Shown: piece after piece, positions 34,055 through 42,380 of the stretch
Position numbering within the stretch: position 1 is the first letter of the stretch
Layout: each line of letters begins with the position of its first letter
Assembly: GCF_005845215.1 (NCBI RefSeq)
Contig: NZ_SPHO01000008.1
Span: forward strand, 62,001-126,000
DNA: 64,000 nt
Direction of reading: 5' to 3'
From: Clostridium sp. 1001271st1 H5
GTDB lineage: Bacteria; Bacillota; Clostridia; Lachnospirales; Lachnospiraceae
Program-made: the position numbers and the translations under genes
The notes under the pieces: model-generated
Seen by the model: only the letters and a program-made list of their open reading frames with translations
Told to the model about the DNA's origin: nothing
Database searches by the model: none

Positions 34055-36772
34055 ATGCAAAAAAGAATGTTTCCTGTTATCTTAACAATAGCGCTGCTGG
34101 TATCAAGTCTGGTATCCTATTTCTACATTTATAACCTCCAGGGAAATGCCAAGGTGATTAATTATGCAGGTGTGGTGCGGGGCGCTACCCAGCGCCTGGT
34201 AAAGCAGGAACTGAATCATCAGCCCAATGACCCTCTGATTGACAAAATAGAGGGCATTCTGGAAAATCTGCAGACAGGCCAGGGTGATTACGGGCTTTCA
34301 CGGCTGGACAGCGATGCGTTCCAGGAGCTGATTGTCCGGATGCAGGAGGAATGGGCAAAGCTGAAGGAAGAAATATACACGGTACGTACGGGAGAAGGCG
34401 GGGCCGCCCTGTTTGCGGACAGCGAAACCTTTTTTGAGCTGGCGGACCGGACTGTGGCTGCCGCGGAACAATTTTCCGAAAAAAGCGTCCGTTCTGCTGC
34501 CAGAAGCCTGTTTATCCTGAACTGCGCATTTATCCTTCTGACTGTCCTGTTCTATGTATACAGTGCCAAACAGGCAAAGCGCCAGAAGGAGCTGGAGAAG
34601 GCTGAGGATGAAAACAGGAGGAGAAGGGAACGTCTGTCCCAGCTGGAGGATAGCCTGCGGGCGCCTATGAATGATATCTCCGAACTGATGTATATTTCCG
34701 ACATTGAAAATTATGATTTGCTTTTTCTGAATCAGGCAGGCATGGAATGTTTTCATGTGGATTCCCTGGAAGGCAAGAAGTGTTACCGTGTTCTGCAGGG
34801 AAAGGATGCACCCTGTGATTTCTGTACCAGCCCGCTGCTGCGGGAGGGTGAAAATTACACATGGGAATATACAAATCCCATAACCGGGCGCCACTATATA
34901 TTAAAGGACCGTCTGCTTGAGTGGGACCGCCGGCCGGCCAGAATGGAAATTGCCTTTGACACAACGGAGTCTGAGCGGGAAAAGCTTCTGCTTAAATTCA
35001 CGCTGGAGGCTGAAAAAATGGTTACGGACTGCGTGGGCATGCTGTACCGGCAGAATGATATTGTCCAGACAACCATCCAGGTGCTGGAAAAAATAGGAAG
35101 CTTTCTCCGGGCGGACCGCACCTACATTGTGGATATCAGGGATGAGAGGATGTACAACAGCCAGGAATGGTGTGCTGAGGGCATTGCACCCCACAAGGGG
35201 CAGATTCAGGGCCTTCCGGTTTCAATGATAGAGCGGTGGATTCCTTACTTCAAACAGAAGGAATGCATCATAATACAGGACCTGGAGCAGTTTGGCGATA
35301 CCGGTCAGATGGAATACAGGCTCCTGCAGGAGCAGTCCATTACCAGCCTTGTGGCTGCGCCTCTTGAGAGGGACGGGATGCTTCTGGGTTATCTGGCGGT
35401 TGATAATCCGCCTGCCGGCCAGATTATGAATATTGCGTCCCTGTTGCAGACCCTGTGCTATTTCCTGCTGATTGCCCGTGACAAGGCTGAAAGCCAGAGG
35501 CAGCTCTCGCATTTAAGCTATTTTGATACGCTGACCTCCTTTTATAACAGGAACCGGTATATTGAAGACACCAATGCCCTGGCCAGTGCAGAACAGCCGG
35601 TGGGAATCGTTTATCTGGATGTAAACGGCCTGAAGGATATCAATGACCAGTATGGTCATGAATTCGGTGATACGGTTCTGGTGGAGTGTGCAAAAAGGAT
35701 GAAGGAAGTGTTTGCGGGGGCTGATTTTTACCGAATCGGCGGCGATGAGTTTGTAATCATTTGTCCGGGCATAAAGAAGGAAATATTTAACAGCAGACTG
35801 CGTGGATTAAAGGCCCGGTTCCGGGATGATTCGCATTACCAGGCAGCCATAGGAGCCCAGTGGGCGGAGTCTGCCGTTAACCTGAAACAGATTATTGCAA
35901 AAGCAGATGCCAGGATGTACGAGGATAAAAAGGAATTTTACCGCCTTCATCCCGCGTCGCAGCGTTACCGGCATCACAGTGATGAAATCCTGCACCTTGC
36001 GGACCCGGACATCCTGAAACAGGAGATTGAACAGAATCACTTTGAGGTATATCTGCAGCCTAAGATTTCCTCGTCCGACCGCACGGCGGTGGGGGCAGAG
36101 GCGCTGATTCGTTACCGATCCAAATCAGATACCCTGGTGCTCCCCGGAAATTTCCTTCCGCTGCTGGAGGAAATTGAGTCCATCAGCCTGATTGATTTTT
36201 ATGTATTCCGGTTTGTCTGCGCAAAGCTGAAGGACTGGATTGACCAGGGAAAGCAGGCATTTCCTGTTTCCGTCAACTTTTCTGTCTCATCCCTGATGCA
36301 GCCCTCCTTTGTGGAGCAGCTCACAGCCATATGCCGGACCTATGACATCTCGCCCTGTTATATGGAGATAGAAGTCACGGAACGGGTGCATGATGCGGAG
36401 GGACTTGATATAAAGCTGCTTATTTCAAAATTGCACCAGGCGGGATTTGCGGTTGCTATTGATGATTTCGGAACTGAGTATGCCAACCTTGCGCTTTTGT
36501 CGGAGATTGATTTTGATGTTCTGAAGCTGGATAAGAGCATGATTGATAACATTGCCCTTAATCCTAAGACAAAGACCATTGTAGGGCTTATATCCGGGGT
36601 CTGCCATAATCTGGGAATCAATATGGTGGCTGAGGGAATTGAGACAGAGGAACAGTTTCTGGCTCTGCGCTCCTGCGGCGTGGATTTGGCTCAGGGATTT
36701 CTGTTCAGTAAGCCCATATCCGCGCAGGAGTATGAAACACGGTTTTTAAATCCGGATATGGAGAAGCAGTAA
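34055..36772 (+). CDS. membrane PAS-GAF-GGDEF-EAL protein
   Basis: 905 residues. Membrane helix 1 (about 5-24), PilJ-like extracellular helices (25-145, INYAGVVRGATQRLVK), helix 2 (about 147-168), coiled coil (170-205), PAS (205-305) with Cys cluster C243/C254/C257, GAF (about 330-480), GGDEF (485-640, intact GGDEF 562-566) and EAL (650-900, EAL 682-684). The EAL residues SVNFS, EIEVTE, DDFG, LKLDKS and AEGIETEE are all kept, so both making and breaking c-di-GMP are possible. No RxxD inhibitory site is visible before GGDEF. It is the last gene of the signalling unit, with its own ribosome site (GGGAGG) and a strong terminator 20 bp after its stop. Confidence 0.92.
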   Translation: MQKRMFPVILTIALLVSSLVSYFYIYNLQGNAKVINYAGVVRGATQRLVKQELNHQPNDPLIDKIEGILENLQTGQGDYGLSRLDSDAFQELIVRMQEEWAKLKEEIYTVRTGEGGAALFADSETFFELADRTVAAAEQFSEKSVRSAARSLFILNCAFILLTVLFYVYSAKQAKRQKELEKAEDENRRRRERLSQLEDSLRAPMNDISELMYISDIENYDLLFLNQAGMECFHVDSLEGKKCYRVLQGKDAPCDFCTSPLLREGENYTWEYTNPITGRHYILKDRLLEWDRRPARMEIAFDTTESEREKLLLKFTLEAEKMVTDCVGMLYRQNDIVQTTIQVLEKIGSFLRADRTYIVDIRDERMYNSQEWCAEGIAPHKGQIQGLPVSMIERWIPYFKQKECIIIQDLEQFGDTGQMEYRLLQEQSITSLVAAPLERDGMLLGYLAVDNPPAGQIMNIASLLQTLCYFLLIARDKAESQRQLSHLSYFDTLTSFYNRNRYIEDTNALASAEQPVGIVYLDVNGLKDINDQYGHEFGDTVLVECAKRMKEVFAGADFYRIGGDEFVIICPGIKKEIFNSRLRGLKARFRDDSHYQAAIGAQWAESAVNLKQIIAKADARMYEDKKEFYRLHPASQRYRHHSDEILHLADPDILKQEIEQNHFEVYLQPKISSSDRTAVGAEALIRYRSKSDTLVLPGNFLPLLEEIESISLIDFYVFRFVCAKLKDWIDQGKQAFPVSVNFSVSSLMQPSFVEQLTAICRTYDISPCYMEIEVTERVHDAEGLDIKLLISKLHQAGFAVAIDDFGTEYANLALLSEIDFDVLKLDKSMIDNIALNPKTKTIVGLISGVCHNLGINMVAEGIETEEQFLALRSCGVDLAQGFLFSKPISAQEYETRFLNPDMEKQ

Positions 36773-36792
36773 GGCGGAAGCCATCCATATCA

Positions 36793-36826
36793 GGCCCTGG
36801 AAGACTATTTCTTCCAGGGCCTTTTT
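36793..36826 (+). terminator. strong intrinsic terminator of the signalling unit
   Basis: A perfect 12-bp stem (GGCCCTGGAAGA / TCTTCCAGGGCC) with a 5-nt loop is followed by TTTTTG. Confidence 0.9.
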
Positions 36827-36880
36827 GGGTACAGAAAAAATACTGAGGGCAGATGACCGGGATACATTTCCAAACAGGCT

Positions 36881-37714
36881 CTAGGCCTTATCGCCCACAT
36901 TCTGCATCCGCTGAATGCTCTGCACCACTGCGTCCATCACAACGCCCCGGAACTTCCCTTCCTCCAGAGTATGTACGCCGGCTATGGTGCCGCCGCCGGG
37001 GGAACACACCCGGTCCTTAAGGATACCCGGATGGGTATTTGTGTTCAGCACCATTTTGCCGGCCCCAATCAGGCACTGAGCCGCCAGGCTCAGCGCCATC
37101 TCCCGGCTGAGTCCCATCTCCACGCCTCCGTCAGCCAGTGACTCAATAAAAAGGTAGGCAAATGCAGGGCCGCAGCCGCTGATTCCGGTCAAGGGGTCGA
37201 TTAATGATTCCGGCAATACGTAGCTGATGCCGATGACATCGAAAAGTGATTTGGCCAGTGCTTCTGTCTGGGATGTGCAGCGGGCGCCAAGGGCTATTCC
37301 TGCGGCTCCTTCCATTACCAGCATAGGGGTGTTGGGCATTACGCGCACCACTGCCGCATTTTGGATGTATTCTTCTAAGAAGGAGAGCTGCACCCCGCCC
37401 ATGATTGAGATTACCGTCTGTTCCGGCCGGAAGAGACTGCCTGTTCCGGAGAGTGTTTCCCTGGCGTCCTGGGGGCGGACCGACAAAAATACTATATCTG
37501 CCGCTGATACCAAATCCTCATAGGCGTGGTCCGAAGGCAAGAGGATGTTTGTGTGGTAACGGTTTTGCAGGTCCGCCAGACGTGATTCGTTTACATCATA
37601 CAGCAGGATGTGTTCCGGTGAAACGGCTCCGGAACGGATAAGGCCGCTGAAGATTGCCTCGCACATCTGGCCTGCGCCGATAAAGGCAATTCGTTTCTGA
37701 ATAGCTTGACTCAT
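36881..37714 (-). CDS. proC: pyrroline-5-carboxylate reductase
   Basis: A 277-residue protein of the normal ProC length. It has an N-terminal Rossmann motif (IAFIGAGQMCEAI), VRVMPNTPM in the middle, and the family signature GCGPAFAYLFIESLADGGVE. The C-terminal segment SPGGGTIAGVHTLEEG is also typical. It reduces pyrroline-5-carboxylate to proline with NAD(P)H in the cytoplasm. The start follows GGAGG and a promoter lies upstream. It is a single minus-strand gene between the signalling block and the dipeptidase pair. Confidence 0.93.
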   Translation of the reverse strand: MSQAIQKRIAFIGAGQMCEAIFSGLIRSGAVSPEHILLYDVNESRLADLQNRYHTNILLPSDHAYEDLVSAADIVFLSVRPQDARETLSGTGSLFRPEQTVISIMGGVQLSFLEEYIQNAAVVRVMPNTPMLVMEGAAGIALGARCTSQTEALAKSLFDVIGISYVLPESLIDPLTGISGCGPAFAYLFIESLADGGVEMGLSREMALSLAAQCLIGAGKMVLNTNTHPGILKDRVCSPGGGTIAGVHTLEEGKFRGVVMDAVVQSIQRMQNVGDKA

Positions 37715-37756
37715 GATAACTCCTCCGTTTTTGAAATAATACTATAATTTTATTTC

Positions 37757-37785
37757 ATTTTATATTCAAGCGGATACAAAGTCAA
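37757..37785 (-). promoter_or_regulatory. promoter of proC (-35 TTGACT, 17 bp, -10 TAAAAT)
   Basis: On the minus strand TTGACT (37780-37785) and TAAAAT (37757-37762) are 17 bp apart. A second possible pair (TTGAAT and TATAGT) lies slightly closer to the gene. Confidence 0.5.
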
Positions 37786-37803
37786 GGAGACTGACATTAA
37801 AAA

Positions 37804-37884
37804 ACAAATCTTGTGAAAAGTGTACAAAATAGACAATATAAAATTGATATATACATAAAAAATGGGATTATATATAAGATTTGT
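37804..37884. promoter_or_regulatory. distant inverted repeat ACAAATCTT / AAGATTTGT
   Basis: Perfect 9-bp arms at 37804-37812 and 37876-37884 flank 63 bp of AT-rich sequence in the divergent proC/dipeptidase region. The right arm ends just before a possible plus-strand promoter, TTGTAA (37886-37891), 17 bp, TACTCT (37909-37914). The arms could be paired operator half-sites. Confidence 0.35.
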
Positions 37885-38002
37885 CTTGTAAACATTATCT
37901 TTGTGTGGTACTCTTATGGCGTGGACAAAAGCTGATATGGGGTGGGAAAATGAAACTGAATCATTCTTTTGTCAAAATAAAAATTTTAGTGGAGGTAAAA
38001 TA

Positions 38003-38998
38003 ATGGAAGAGAATTTAATCATTGACGGCTGCGCGTTTACGGAGACCGAATTTACCGGTGTTACCCAGGATGTTCTGCATTCAAAAATGGACGCGTTCTT
38101 TCTGACCATTCCCGGGGAGGGGGATGGGTATGTTGCCAGCACCAGGAGCATCGGCAGGATTTATAATATGCTGGACAACCCGAAATACGGCCTCATGATT
38201 GCAAAGTCTGTAGCCGATATTTATAAAGCAAAGGAAGAGGGTAAAAAAGCGCTTATTTTAGCGTTCCAGAATCCTAACTCCATAGAGAATTCCCTGGAAC
38301 AGCTCCGTGTTTTTTATGAACTGGGCGTAAGGGTGATTCAGATGACGTATAACGATGCTAACTTTATAGGAACAGGCTGCTGTGAATCCCAGGACGGCGG
38401 ACTCACTGATTTTGGCAAACGGGTCCTTAAGATGATGAACCGCCTCGGCATGCTGCCTGACCTGTCCCATGTGGGCAAAAAGACCACAATGGACATCATA
38501 CGCCTGAGTGAGAAACCAGTGGCGGTTACACATGCCGGTGTTTATAACATTACCCCCAGCGTGCGTACCAAGACCGATGAGGAAATGCTGGCCATCAAGG
38601 CAAACGGCGGCGTCATGGGTATTTCGCCATGGGCTCCCCTGATTTGGAAAAAGGAGAAGGGCTGCCGTCCGGATGTGGGGGATTATGTGGACCATGTGGA
38701 TTACGTTGTGAATCTCATAGGCATTGACCATGTGTCATTCGGTGCTGATAACACATTGGACGGAAATAAGGATGACAAGGGAACCGCGGACCAGGCCGTG
38801 CTTTATCCCGCTGTGGTGGGAGCGTATAACAGCTGCGTGGGCACCCGGTCCGATGAACGCCATGCCAAGGGATTTGAGGGCTGCTGGCAGCTGGAAAATG
38901 TCATTGCAGAGATGCAGCGCCGCGGTTACTCGGACGGGGATATTGCAAAGCTGACCGGAGGGAACCTGCTGCGTGTACTGAAGGCAAACTGGAGCTGA
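38003..38998 (+). CDS. membrane-dipeptidase-type M19 peptidase
   Basis: Start 38003 follows GGAGG and gives 331 residues. The longer frame from 37901 has no ribosome site. Family M19 features are visible: a dinuclear-metal barrel with QMTYNDANFIGTGC, then DLSHVGKKTTMDII, then PVAVTHAGVYNI and the C-terminal IDHVSFGADNTLDG. These enzymes cleave dipeptides, sometimes with D-amino acids or a C-terminal Gly. There is no signal peptide, so it works in the cytoplasm. The next gene, 78 bp on, is a YfcC-type carrier, which suggests uptake and cleavage of the same peptide or release of its amino acids. Confidence 0.85.
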   Translation: MEENLIIDGCAFTETEFTGVTQDVLHSKMDAFFLTIPGEGDGYVASTRSIGRIYNMLDNPKYGLMIAKSVADIYKAKEEGKKALILAFQNPNSIENSLEQLRVFYELGVRVIQMTYNDANFIGTGCCESQDGGLTDFGKRVLKMMNRLGMLPDLSHVGKKTTMDIIRLSEKPVAVTHAGVYNITPSVRTKTDEEMLAIKANGGVMGISPWAPLIWKKEKGCRPDVGDYVDHVDYVVNLIGIDHVSFGADNTLDGNKDDKGTADQAVLYPAVVGAYNSCVGTRSDERHAKGFEGCWQLENVIAEMQRRGYSDGDIAKLTGGNLLRVLKANWS

Positions 38999-39076
38999 CA
39001 TACCATAAGATACGTATCATAACAGACATATTATAACTGACGCATCACAACGAATAAGATTGATTAAGGAGCAATT

Positions 39077-40513
39077 ATGCAAAAGAGTGATTCGATACAT
39101 ACCAATGGCGGGGCTGCGGTAAAAACGCGCAAACCCATAAAAGTACCGCATGTCTATGTTATTATCTGCGCTATCATTTTGTTTGTGGCTGTCTGTACCT
39201 GGTTTGTTCCGCCGGGACAGTTTGATACCCAGACCATGGAGGTAGAGGGAGTCAGCCGTACCATCGTTATTCCCGGCACCTTCCATACACTTGAGGAAAA
39301 ACATCCGGCCGGACTGGTGACGGTCCTGAGCTCCCTCCACAGGGGACTTGTCAGCGGCGCGGAAGTTACCATGCTCATATTCCTTGTTAACGGCGCTTTC
39401 AGTATGGTGCTTAAGACCGGAGCATTTAATGCATTTCTGGGTTCGCTGCTGCGAAGGTTCTCATCCAGGGCAAAGCTGGTAATCCCGGTATTTTTCCTGA
39501 CCTTTGCCGTCCTTTCCTCCACCTTTGGCATGTGGAATGAGTATAACGGACTAATTCCGGTGTTTATGGGCCTTGGGGTTGCGTTGGGCTATGATGCCCT
39601 GGCCGGATTCGCCATACTGGAGCTGGGCAAGGGCATCGGCTGGTCTGCGGCCACGCTCAATCCCTTCTCAGTACCTGTATCCCAGGGAATCGCAGGCGTT
39701 CCCATATTCTCCGGCATGGGAATCCGCGTTGTGTCCTTTGTGATTTTCAGTACACTGGGAATCGCTTATATCTTCTACTATGGCCAGAAGGTGAGCAAAA
39801 ATCCCTCCAAGAGCCTTATTCTGGGGGACAGGCTGGACATCAACTTTAACCGTGAGGAAATCATTAACACCAAGACCACCAAAAAGCAGATGTTGATTCT
39901 TCTGGAGATACTGGTTTCGCTGGTGGCTATATTTTACGGGTCCCTGAAATTAGGCTGGAGCAATGCGGAGCTGGCCGGCATCTTTGTTCTGATGGGCGTG
40001 TTTGCAGGCGCGGTCAGCGGATGGGGTCCCAGCAAGATGGCTGAAGAATTTCTTCAGGGTGCATCCACAGTTGTCATGGGCGCTCTGGTGGTGGGTTTTG
40101 CAAAGGCAATCCTGGTTATCCTGCAGGGAGCCATGATTATTGATACAATCGTGTTTTACGCCTCCCAGGTACTGCAGGGAATGCCTCCAATCATTGCAGC
40201 CCAGGGAATGCTGCTTTTACAGACACTGATTAACTTCTTTATTCCATCCTCCACCGGACAGGCCGCGACTGTGATTCCCATTCTGGCGCCGCTGGGAGAT
40301 TTGCTGGGTGTCAGCCGTCAGGTGACCTGCCTTGCGTTCCAGTTTGGCGACGGCTTCTCCAATATTTTGTGGCCCACATGCTCCCTTGCCATTTCCATTG
40401 GCATCAGTGGAATTCCCATGCACAAGTGGTGGAAGTTTTTCCTGCCGTTGTTCGGCATCCTGTATATAGCGCAGACATTGATTTTGTCGGCAGCAGTTTT
40501 GATGGGGATATGA
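39077..40513 (+). CDS. YfcC/DcuC-family membrane carrier
   Basis: The 478 residues form about 12 membrane segments. The N-terminal PHVYVIICAIILFVAVCTWFV, then FVPPGQFD, the central GMWNEYNGLIPVFMGLG and the C-terminal FIPSSTGQAATVIPILAPLGDLLG are typical of the YfcC group of the DcuC superfamily, often labelled basic amino acid or short peptide carriers. It starts after AAGGAG, 78 bp downstream of the M19 dipeptidase gene on the same strand. The substrate is inferred from that partnership only. Confidence 0.85.
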   Translation: MQKSDSIHTNGGAAVKTRKPIKVPHVYVIICAIILFVAVCTWFVPPGQFDTQTMEVEGVSRTIVIPGTFHTLEEKHPAGLVTVLSSLHRGLVSGAEVTMLIFLVNGAFSMVLKTGAFNAFLGSLLRRFSSRAKLVIPVFFLTFAVLSSTFGMWNEYNGLIPVFMGLGVALGYDALAGFAILELGKGIGWSAATLNPFSVPVSQGIAGVPIFSGMGIRVVSFVIFSTLGIAYIFYYGQKVSKNPSKSLILGDRLDINFNREEIINTKTTKKQMLILLEILVSLVAIFYGSLKLGWSNAELAGIFVLMGVFAGAVSGWGPSKMAEEFLQGASTVVMGALVVGFAKAILVILQGAMIIDTIVFYASQVLQGMPPIIAAQGMLLLQTLINFFIPSSTGQAATVIPILAPLGDLLGVSRQVTCLAFQFGDGFSNILWPTCSLAISIGISGIPMHKWWKFFLPLFGILYIAQTLILSAAVLMGI

Positions 40514-40520
40514 TAAAACG

Positions 40521-40549
40521 CCTGTTTTTCTTAAAAAAAGAAAGACAGG
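40521..40549 (+). terminator. possible terminator hairpin after the YfcC gene
   Basis: CCTGTTTTTCTT pairs with AAGAAAGACAGG (one G-T pair) just beyond the carrier gene. No T run follows the right arm, so termination is uncertain. Confidence 0.35.
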
Positions 40550-40637
40550 ACTCCAGCGATTATCCTTTTTGCTAAAATTTGCAGTCAGATACTGTCGGAG
40601 TTTCCGGAAATATGGTAAGATAGCTTAGAACGTGTCT

Positions 40638-40722
40638 GAACATTCATTCCCGCCATCCGGCGGAACGTAATGTCAGGACACGCTCCGGGCCTGCGGACGT
40701 GGCTGTGGCGGCGGGCCTTTTT
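40638..40722 (+). repeat. palindromic leader element, copy 1, with T5-ended hairpin
   Basis: GAACATTC is followed by the palindrome CCGCCATCCGGCGG, then TCAGG and CACGCTCCGG. The flanks CGTGTC...GACACG extend the hairpin. Next comes a GC hairpin (GGCCTGC / GCGGGCC) ending in TTTTT at 40718-40722. The first 50 bp recur at 41357-41407. The element sits before the XRE-cupin gene and looks like an RNA leader with a terminator-like end. Confidence 0.55.
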
Positions 40723-40792
40723 GGTTCGCCGGGCCGCAATGAAGATTCCTGCACGGCGTTATCACTCAACGAATTCTAGTAAGAGGTTGCAT

Positions 40793-41347
40793 ATGGTTGG
40801 AGAAAAGATTAGAAAATTAAGAAAAGAAAAAAAACTGACGCTGAAGGATATTGCGGAGGCCACAGGACTTTCCATTGGTTATATTTCCCAGCTGGAACGG
40901 GGAGCTGTTGAGCCGTCGCTGGCGTCCCTGCGCAAGGTGAGCGAATTTCTGGGGGTTTCGCCGTATTTGCTGGTGGACCAGTCAGAACATCATCCTGCCA
41001 TGGTAAAGAGCGACCAGCGGCCGATTATTAAGTTTCCCAAAAGTGAGATTTTTTACGAGATTGTTTCCCCTATGTCAGCACCGGAATATACTCCGGCGTC
41101 CATGGTGATTCAATTCCAGATTGAGCCGGGCGGCCATGACTCTGAAGAATTTCTGACCCACCCTTCGGAGGAAATTGTCATCCTGCTGCAGGGGGAAGTG
41201 GATATGCTGCTGGGAGAGATAAGTTATCACCTGAACGCTGGTGATTCACTGGTGGTGAAGCCGAATATGCCTCACCGGACCATAAATACAGGAGAAACTC
41301 CTGCAATCGGCTTTTGCGTCATGACGCCCATGGGCTGGACGGCATGA
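40793..41347 (+). CDS. XRE-family regulator with C-terminal cupin
   Basis: Start 40793 follows AGAGG and gives 184 residues, the usual length of these regulators. A longer frame from 40670 runs through the leader element and is rejected. Residues 5-60 form an XRE helix-turn-helix (LTLKDIAEATGLSIGYISQL) and residues 100-180 form a cupin (EEIVILLQGEVDMLLG, GDSLVVKPNMPHR). Members of this class (PuuR/SutR type) sense small metabolites and control polyamine, amino-acid or sugar genes nearby. An EamA exporter gene follows 87 bp later with a second copy of the same leader element between them. Confidence 0.88.
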   Translation: MVGEKIRKLRKEKKLTLKDIAEATGLSIGYISQLERGAVEPSLASLRKVSEFLGVSPYLLVDQSEHHPAMVKSDQRPIIKFPKSEIFYEIVSPMSAPEYTPASMVIQFQIEPGGHDSEEFLTHPSEEIVILLQGEVDMLLGEISYHLNAGDSLVVKPNMPHRTINTGETPAIGFCVMTPMGWTA

Positions 41348-41356
41348 CGCATATCG

Positions 41357-41422
41357 GAACATTCCCGCCATCTGGCGGAATGCAAGGTTCAGGCACGCTC
41401 CGGAGCCTCCTTCGGCGGTTTT
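41357..41422 (+). repeat. palindromic leader element, copy 2
   Basis: GAACATTC, CCGCCATCTGGCGG, TCAGG and CACGCTCCGG recur in the same order as in copy 1, with a 3-bp deletion and a few changes. A short GCC/GGC hairpin and TTTTT (41418-41422) follow, immediately before the ribosome site of the EamA gene. Confidence 0.55.
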
Positions 41423-41434
41423 TGAGGGAACTAT

Positions 41435-42367
41435 ATGAAAAGCAACTCTTCTCTGCGCAGGCTGCTTCCCTTTGCCGCCTATTTTAATATCTGTTTCTTT
41501 TGGGGGACGGCCGGCGTGGCAAATAAACTGTCCTCCAGTGTGCTTCATCCGTTTTTTGCCGGCAGTCTCCGTTTTTTGATTGCGTCGGTTCTGATGGCGC
41601 TGTGGGAGGCCGGCAGGCGGAAATCCCTTGCCATTAGTTTTCATGATGGAATCATCCTGACAGTGGGAAGCGTACTCATGTATTTCCTGAATACACTGCT
41701 GCTGCTGTTTGCCTCCCAACGTGTGGATGCAGGCATAAGCACGGTCATGGTAAGCCTGATTCCCATTACGATTCTGCTGGTGGACTCCCTTGCGGTCCGC
41801 AGACTGTGCGTGAGCTGGGTAGGGATAATTGGGATTATCGGAGGATTTATGGGGATAGCCATTGTGGTGGTGGGCAGTATCACCGGCGGAAATGCCGACC
41901 CCGTAGGAATCGCATTGCTGCTGCTGGCGGATTTGGTGTGGTCGGTGGGAACCGTCTATCTGAAATACCAGAAAATCAGCGCAACGGTGCAGGTACAGAT
42001 TTTTTACCAGTCCGCCATTCCTGCGCTCCTGTTTTTTCTCTGCGCCGCATTGACCGGAAACCTGGATTTGGGGGAGCTGTCATGGCGGGGCGCTCTTCCG
42101 ATGGCCTATATGGGGATTGCTGATTCCATTGTGGGCCTGACATCCTACCTGTATCTGCTCCGCAGATGGAAAACCTCTGTTGTTTCCACCTATGCCTATA
42201 TCAATCCGGTAGTTGGAATTCTGCTGAGCGCCCTGCTCCTGTCCGAGCGTATAACCATGGCAAAGACGGCAGGCATGCTGGTTATCCTGGCTTCTGTATT
42301 TATAATTCAGAGAGAGGACTGGCTGCGGGGGCTTTTGCTGCGAAAAGCGAAACGGGTGGCTGATTAA
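41435..42367 (+). CDS. EamA-family (DMT) transporter
   Basis: A 310-residue protein with ten hydrophobic segments in two five-helix repeats, the EamA layout. Each repeat ends in a typical motif (VSLIPITILLVDSL in repeat 1, YAYINPVVGILLSALLLSE in repeat 2). These proteins export or exchange amino acids, nucleosides or other metabolites. It lies after the XRE-cupin regulator on the same strand and shares a leader element with it, so it is the regulator's likely target. Confidence 0.88.
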   Translation: MKSNSSLRRLLPFAAYFNICFFWGTAGVANKLSSSVLHPFFAGSLRFLIASVLMALWEAGRRKSLAISFHDGIILTVGSVLMYFLNTLLLLFASQRVDAGISTVMVSLIPITILLVDSLAVRRLCVSWVGIIGIIGGFMGIAIVVVGSITGGNADPVGIALLLLADLVWSVGTVYLKYQKISATVQVQIFYQSAIPALLFFLCAALTGNLDLGELSWRGALPMAYMGIADSIVGLTSYLYLLRRWKTSVVSTYAYINPVVGILLSALLLSERITMAKTAGMLVILASVFIIQREDWLRGLLLRKAKRVAD

Positions 42368-42380
42368 GGGGCATATTGCT

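Noticed and set aside
40670..40792. N-terminal 41-codon extension of the XRE-cupin protein
   Set aside because: It would translate the GC hairpin and T5 stretch of the leader element. The ATG at 40793 has a ribosome site and gives the usual length.
40638..41422. Palindromic repeats considered as ends of an insertion sequence around the XRE gene
   Set aside because: The two copies are in direct orientation, no transposase lies between them, and no target-site duplication is visible.
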